DNA of 58,697 nt from Corallococcus sp. CA053C. GTDB lineage: Bacteria > Myxococcota > Myxococcia > Myxococcales > Myxococcaceae. A program made the translations under genes and the position numbers. The stretch is from positions 1 through 58,697 of the forward strand of contig NZ_RAWA01000015.1 in NCBI RefSeq assembly GCF_003611675.1. The letters run 5' to 3'. Positions 56,238 to 58,697 of this stretch are shown piece after piece; the stretch's first letter is position 1; every line of letters starts with the position of its first letter. Below the pieces are notes generated by a model. That model had not been told where the DNA came from and searched no databases. It saw only the letters and a list, made by a program, of their open reading frames with translations.

Positions 56238-58130
56238 CTAGATGCGGTACGCCCGCGCGACGCCTTCCATCCGGCCCGCCACTTCCTGCAGCCGCCGCGC
56301 GGCGCCGGTGGTGGACTTCAGGCTGGCCTGGGTCTCGCTCATCATCGAGGACATCTCCGTCACCGCGCTGAAGATCTGCGCGATGCCCGCGTTCTGCTGG
56401 CTCACCGCGCCGGCGATCTGCCGCGCCGCCGCGGCGTTGTCCTGGACGATGGTGGCCAGCTCCCGCAGGTGCTCGCCGCTCGTGCGCACCTGATCCAGCC
56501 CCTCCGCGACGCTCGCGTGGCTCTGCTCGGTCATCTTCGCGGTGGAGATGATGGCGTGGCCCAGGTCCCCCAGGACGTCGCGCACCTTCTCCGTGGCCTG
56601 GATGGATTGATCCGCCAGGTTGCGGATCTCCCGCGCCACCACGCTGAAGCCCTTGCCGTGCTCGCCGGAGCGCACCGCTTCGATGGCCGCGTTGAGCGCG
56701 AGCATGTTGGACTGATCCGCCAGGTCCTTCACCGTCTGGGTGATGCCGCCAATCTGCTGCGTGCGCTCGTTGAGCTGCACGATGCGCATGGCCATCTCAC
56801 CGGACTGTTCGTGCAGGCCCTGGAAGCCGTCCAGGCTGTCGCGGATGGCGCCCTCGCCCGCGCGGCCCACCTCTTCCGCCCGGGCGGCCACGCCCAGCAC
56901 GGTGTCCGCCTTCTCCGCGGCCAGCAGCGACGTCTGCTTGATCTCCTGCGCGGTGACCTGCGTCTCCTGGAGCGCCGCGGCCTGCCGGGCCACGTTGCGC
57001 TCCTGCACCTCGGACGCGAGGTTGAGCTCCGCCACCGTCTCACTGAGCACGCGCGTGCCCTGGTGCAGGCTGGTGGCCGTCTCGTGCAGGTTCTTCATCA
57101 TCTGCGAGAAGGCCTCCGTCAGCTCGCCCACCTCGTCCCCGCCCACCTTGATCTGCATCACCTGCGTGAGGTCGCCCTCCTTCACCACGCGGCGGACCAC
57201 CTCGCTCAGCGCGCGCAGGGGGCGGGTGATGCCGCGCGCGAGGATCCACGAGCCCACGCCCACCGCCGCCACGAACAGGGCCGCGAGCCCCAGCACCAGC
57301 CGGCGCATCTGGTTGAGGGGCGCGTACGCGTCCGCGGGATCCAGCTGTCCCAGGACCTTCCACCCGTCGCCCACGTCGTGCACGTCGGCGCTGTTCACCG
57401 CCGCCACCACCACCCGGCCGATGTCGTCGTGCGCGTCCTTGCGCGTGTCGAAGAGCGTCTTGCCGTTCGCGCCCACCAGCTCCAGGGAGAAGCTGTGGTG
57501 GCCGCGCTGCTCGGCCCGGGCGAGCGCGGGCTTCACCAGCTCATCCAGCTGTCCCCAGTCGAACGCGGCCAGCAGCACGCCCAGGCGCTTGCCACCTTCA
57601 TCCAGCACCGGCACCGCCAGCGGCAGCACGTGCACGCTGAAGATGGGGTCTTCCACGTCCACGCCCTCCGCCGTGGTGCGGCCGGCCTGGGCCTCGCGGA
57701 ACCACGCCGCCGCGCGCACCTGGGCCGCGCTTCCCGCGTACGCATCCCGCAGCGCGGGCGTGCTCGCGGAGACCGCCACGCCGTCGTCGGTGAAGAGCAC
57801 GATGCCGTTGAGCGTGAGGTAGCGCCGCTGCAAGAGCGCCAGCATCGCGTCGCTGGCGGCCGCGTCCTTCGTGCGCAGCGCGGCCCGCAACACCGGGTCC
57901 TCCGCCCAGCTGTTCGCGCTCGACTCGCGCTCGGCCAGGGTGGACTCGAGCAGGTCCTTGAAGCCTTCGGCCTCCATGCGCAGCGAGGAGTCGATCTGCG
58001 CCTCCGTCTGCCGCCGCATCAGCGAGTCCTGCAACCCGGTGAGCGCCAGCAATGGCACGCACGACACCAGGGTCATGTAGAGCAGCAGCCGCCCACGCAG
58101 CGTCAGGGACCGCAAGAAGAAAGAAGGCAT
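56238..58130 (-). CDS. methyl-accepting chemotaxis protein
   Basis: A 630-residue chemoreceptor. Transmembrane helix 1 ([19 protein letters not shown], about 14-32), a periplasmic CACHE-type sensor domain ([40 protein letters not shown]), helix 2 ([20 protein letters not shown], about 280-300) and HAMP ([19 protein letters not shown]). The signalling tip is [19 protein letters not shown]. No CheB/CheR pentapeptide at the end. The ligand is unknown; no chemotaxis operon is nearby. Confidence 0.95.
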   Translation of the reverse strand: MPSFFLRSLTLRGRLLLYMTLVSCVPLLALTGLQDSLMRRQTEAQIDSSLRMEAEGFKDLLESTLAERESSANSWAEDPVLRAALRTKDAAASDAMLALLQRRYLTLNGIVLFTDDGVAVSASTPALRDAYAGSAAQVRAAAWFREAQAGRTTAEGVDVEDPIFSVHVLPLAVPVLDEGGKRLGVLLAAFDWGQLDELVKPALARAEQRGHHSFSLELVGANGKTLFDTRKDAHDDIGRVVVAAVNSADVHDVGDGWKVLGQLDPADAYAPLNQMRRLVLGLAALFVAAVGVGSWILARGITRPLRALSEVVRRVVKEGDLTQVMQIKVGGDEVGELTEAFSQMMKNLHETATSLHQGTRVLSETVAELNLASEVQERNVARQAAALQETQVTAQEIKQTSLLAAEKADTVLGVAARAEEVGRAGEGAIRDSLDGFQGLHEQSGEMAMRIVQLNERTQQIGGITQTVKDLADQSNMLALNAAIEAVRSGEHGKGFSVVAREIRNLADQSIQATEKVRDVLGDLGHAIISTAKMTEQSHASVAEGLDQVRTSGEHLRELATIVQDNAAAARQIAGAVSQQNAGIAQIFSAVTEMSSMMSETQASLKSTTGAARRLQEVAGRMEGVARAYRI

Positions 58131-58208
58131 GTCACGTCAGGCGCGAAGAGAGGTAACCCAGGTCCTATACCAGAACCCAGGCCACTTACCCCTCGGCCGG
58201 CCGTCTGC

Positions 58209-58649
58209 CTACAACAGGGGCACCCGGTCAGGCAGATCCCTCGCCGACAGGTTCGAGTAGTCCGCGTCCAGGTCCAGACGCACCCGCTGCTTCACGCGCG
58301 TGCTCAGCAGGCCGCGCAGCTTGCCCAGGAAGGAGGGCGGGGCGGCGATGACGAGCTGATCGAAGGTGTGCGTGTCCACGCCCTTGTCCAGGTGCGCGGA
58401 CAGCTCCCGGGCGAAGCGCTCGTGCTCCAACTCGCGGCGTCCGTTGGGCTCGTTCTCCGCCACCGGGCCGTGCAGCGTGCCCGCGTTGGGGTTGTCCGGC
58501 TGGTTGTAGAGAACAGTCGACTTGGTCCGGCTATCGTCATGTTGGAACTGTTCGATGAGGTCCCACTTCTCCGCCTTCGCCGCGTCCGTGGCGAAGAGTC
58601 GGGCGCGACTCGCGTTGGCCACCAGGATCCAGAGCCTCTTGTCCGCCAT
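58209..58649 (-). CDS. host-attachment-type protein, 5' end at contig border
   Basis: A 146-residue protein of the 'host attachment' family (PF10116 type): RLWILVANASRARLFATDAA at the start, then HERFARELSAHLDKGVDTHT, FDQLVIAAPPSFLGKLRGLL and a basic end. The fold is eRF1-like; its role in most bacteria is unknown. The ATG at 58649 was chosen; a GTG lies two codons upstream. What looks like a ribosome site further upstream lies in the adapter sequence that begins at 58659, so native upstream DNA is missing and the start is not certain. Confidence 0.85.
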   Translation of the reverse strand: MADKRLWILVANASRARLFATDAAKAEKWDLIEQFQHDDSRTKSTVLYNQPDNPNAGTLHGPVAENEPNGRRELEHERFARELSAHLDKGVDTHTFDQLVIAAPPSFLGKLRGLLSTRVKQRVRLDLDADYSNLSARDLPDRVPLL

Positions 58650-58658
58650 CTTCACGCC

Positions 58659-58697
58659 CTGTCTCTTATACCCATCTCCGAGCCCACGCGACGCGTA
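58659..58697 (+). other. Nextera sequencing adapter at contig end (not genomic)
   Basis: The last 39 bases start CTGTCTCTTATA, the 19-bp transposon mosaic end, then continue CCGAGCCCACGCGAC and five index bases (GCGTA). Against the known Nextera read-2 adapter I count 32 of 34 identities, both differences being A to C. It should be trimmed. Confidence 0.93.

Overview
The window is a piece of a high-GC (about 70%) chromosome that looks like a fruiting myxobacterium of the Myxococcus/Corallococcus group. The signs are a MYXO-CTERM tail on an ELWxxDGT-repeat protein, many lipoproteins, a TonB receptor fused to a TonB C-terminal domain, hybrid kinases, an NtrC-type regulator and sigma-54 promoters. 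No rRNA, tRNA, IS element, prophage or CRISPR array was seen. The right end is a contig end: the last 39 bases match Illumina Nextera adapter, not genome.

Layout. 0-4.5 kb: edge of an alpha/beta hydrolase, a secreted SnoaL-like protein and a 1197-residue surface protein. 4.6-7.2 kb: a tightly packed five-gene cassette of three small unknown proteins and two single-HKD phospholipase D-like proteins, one with a helix-hairpin-helix DNA-binding domain. 7.2-18 kb: ordinary metabolism (ZIP transporter, PhoX-like Tat protein, two SDRs, enoyl reductase, flippase-like membrane protein, molybdopterin oxidoreductase) plus a zinc-ribbon/helical-repeat protein. 18-23.4 kb: a hydrolase gene flanked by copies of a 57-bp repeat, then a double-kinase hybrid histidine kinase, a receiver and a small protein. 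23.5-28.6 kb: envelope genes (chalcone-isomerase-like, OmpA lipoprotein, TonB-fused receptor, lipoprotein). 28.6-31 kb: a run of small lipoproteins, one with a RadC/JAB-type metalloprotease signature, that resembles lipoprotein toxin/partner loci.

31-34.3 kb: an Hsp70 relative, a coiled-coil lipoprotein and an RpoH-type sigma factor preceded by a sigma-54-like promoter. 34.5-44.1 kb: a long minus-strand run with a DUF4114-type secreted protein, CHAD plus pyrophosphatase (polyphosphate-linked), SelO-GST-SDR, Dps and a flavin amine oxidase. 44.6-45.1 kb: a 409-bp insertion bounded by 15-bp direct repeats, carrying a zinc-ribbon gene and a broken upstream frame. 45-48.4 kb: a lipase and an S46 peptidase. 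48.5-54 kb: a histidine kinase and NtrC-type activator, then a near-perfect sigma-54 promoter driving a SulP bicarbonate-type transporter and a beta-carbonic anhydrase. This looks like a complete sensing-to-uptake module for inorganic carbon. 54.2-58.7 kb: a degenerate class III cyclase, GST, HAD hydrolase, chemoreceptor and host-attachment-like protein.

The strongest leads for something undescribed are the PLD/HhH cassette, the two-component/sigma-54/SulP/carbonic anhydrase module with its structured leader, the lipoprotein cluster at 28.6-31 kb, the small insertion at 44.6 kb, and the hairpin that appears to bridge the Shine-Dalgarno and start codon of the TonB receptor.
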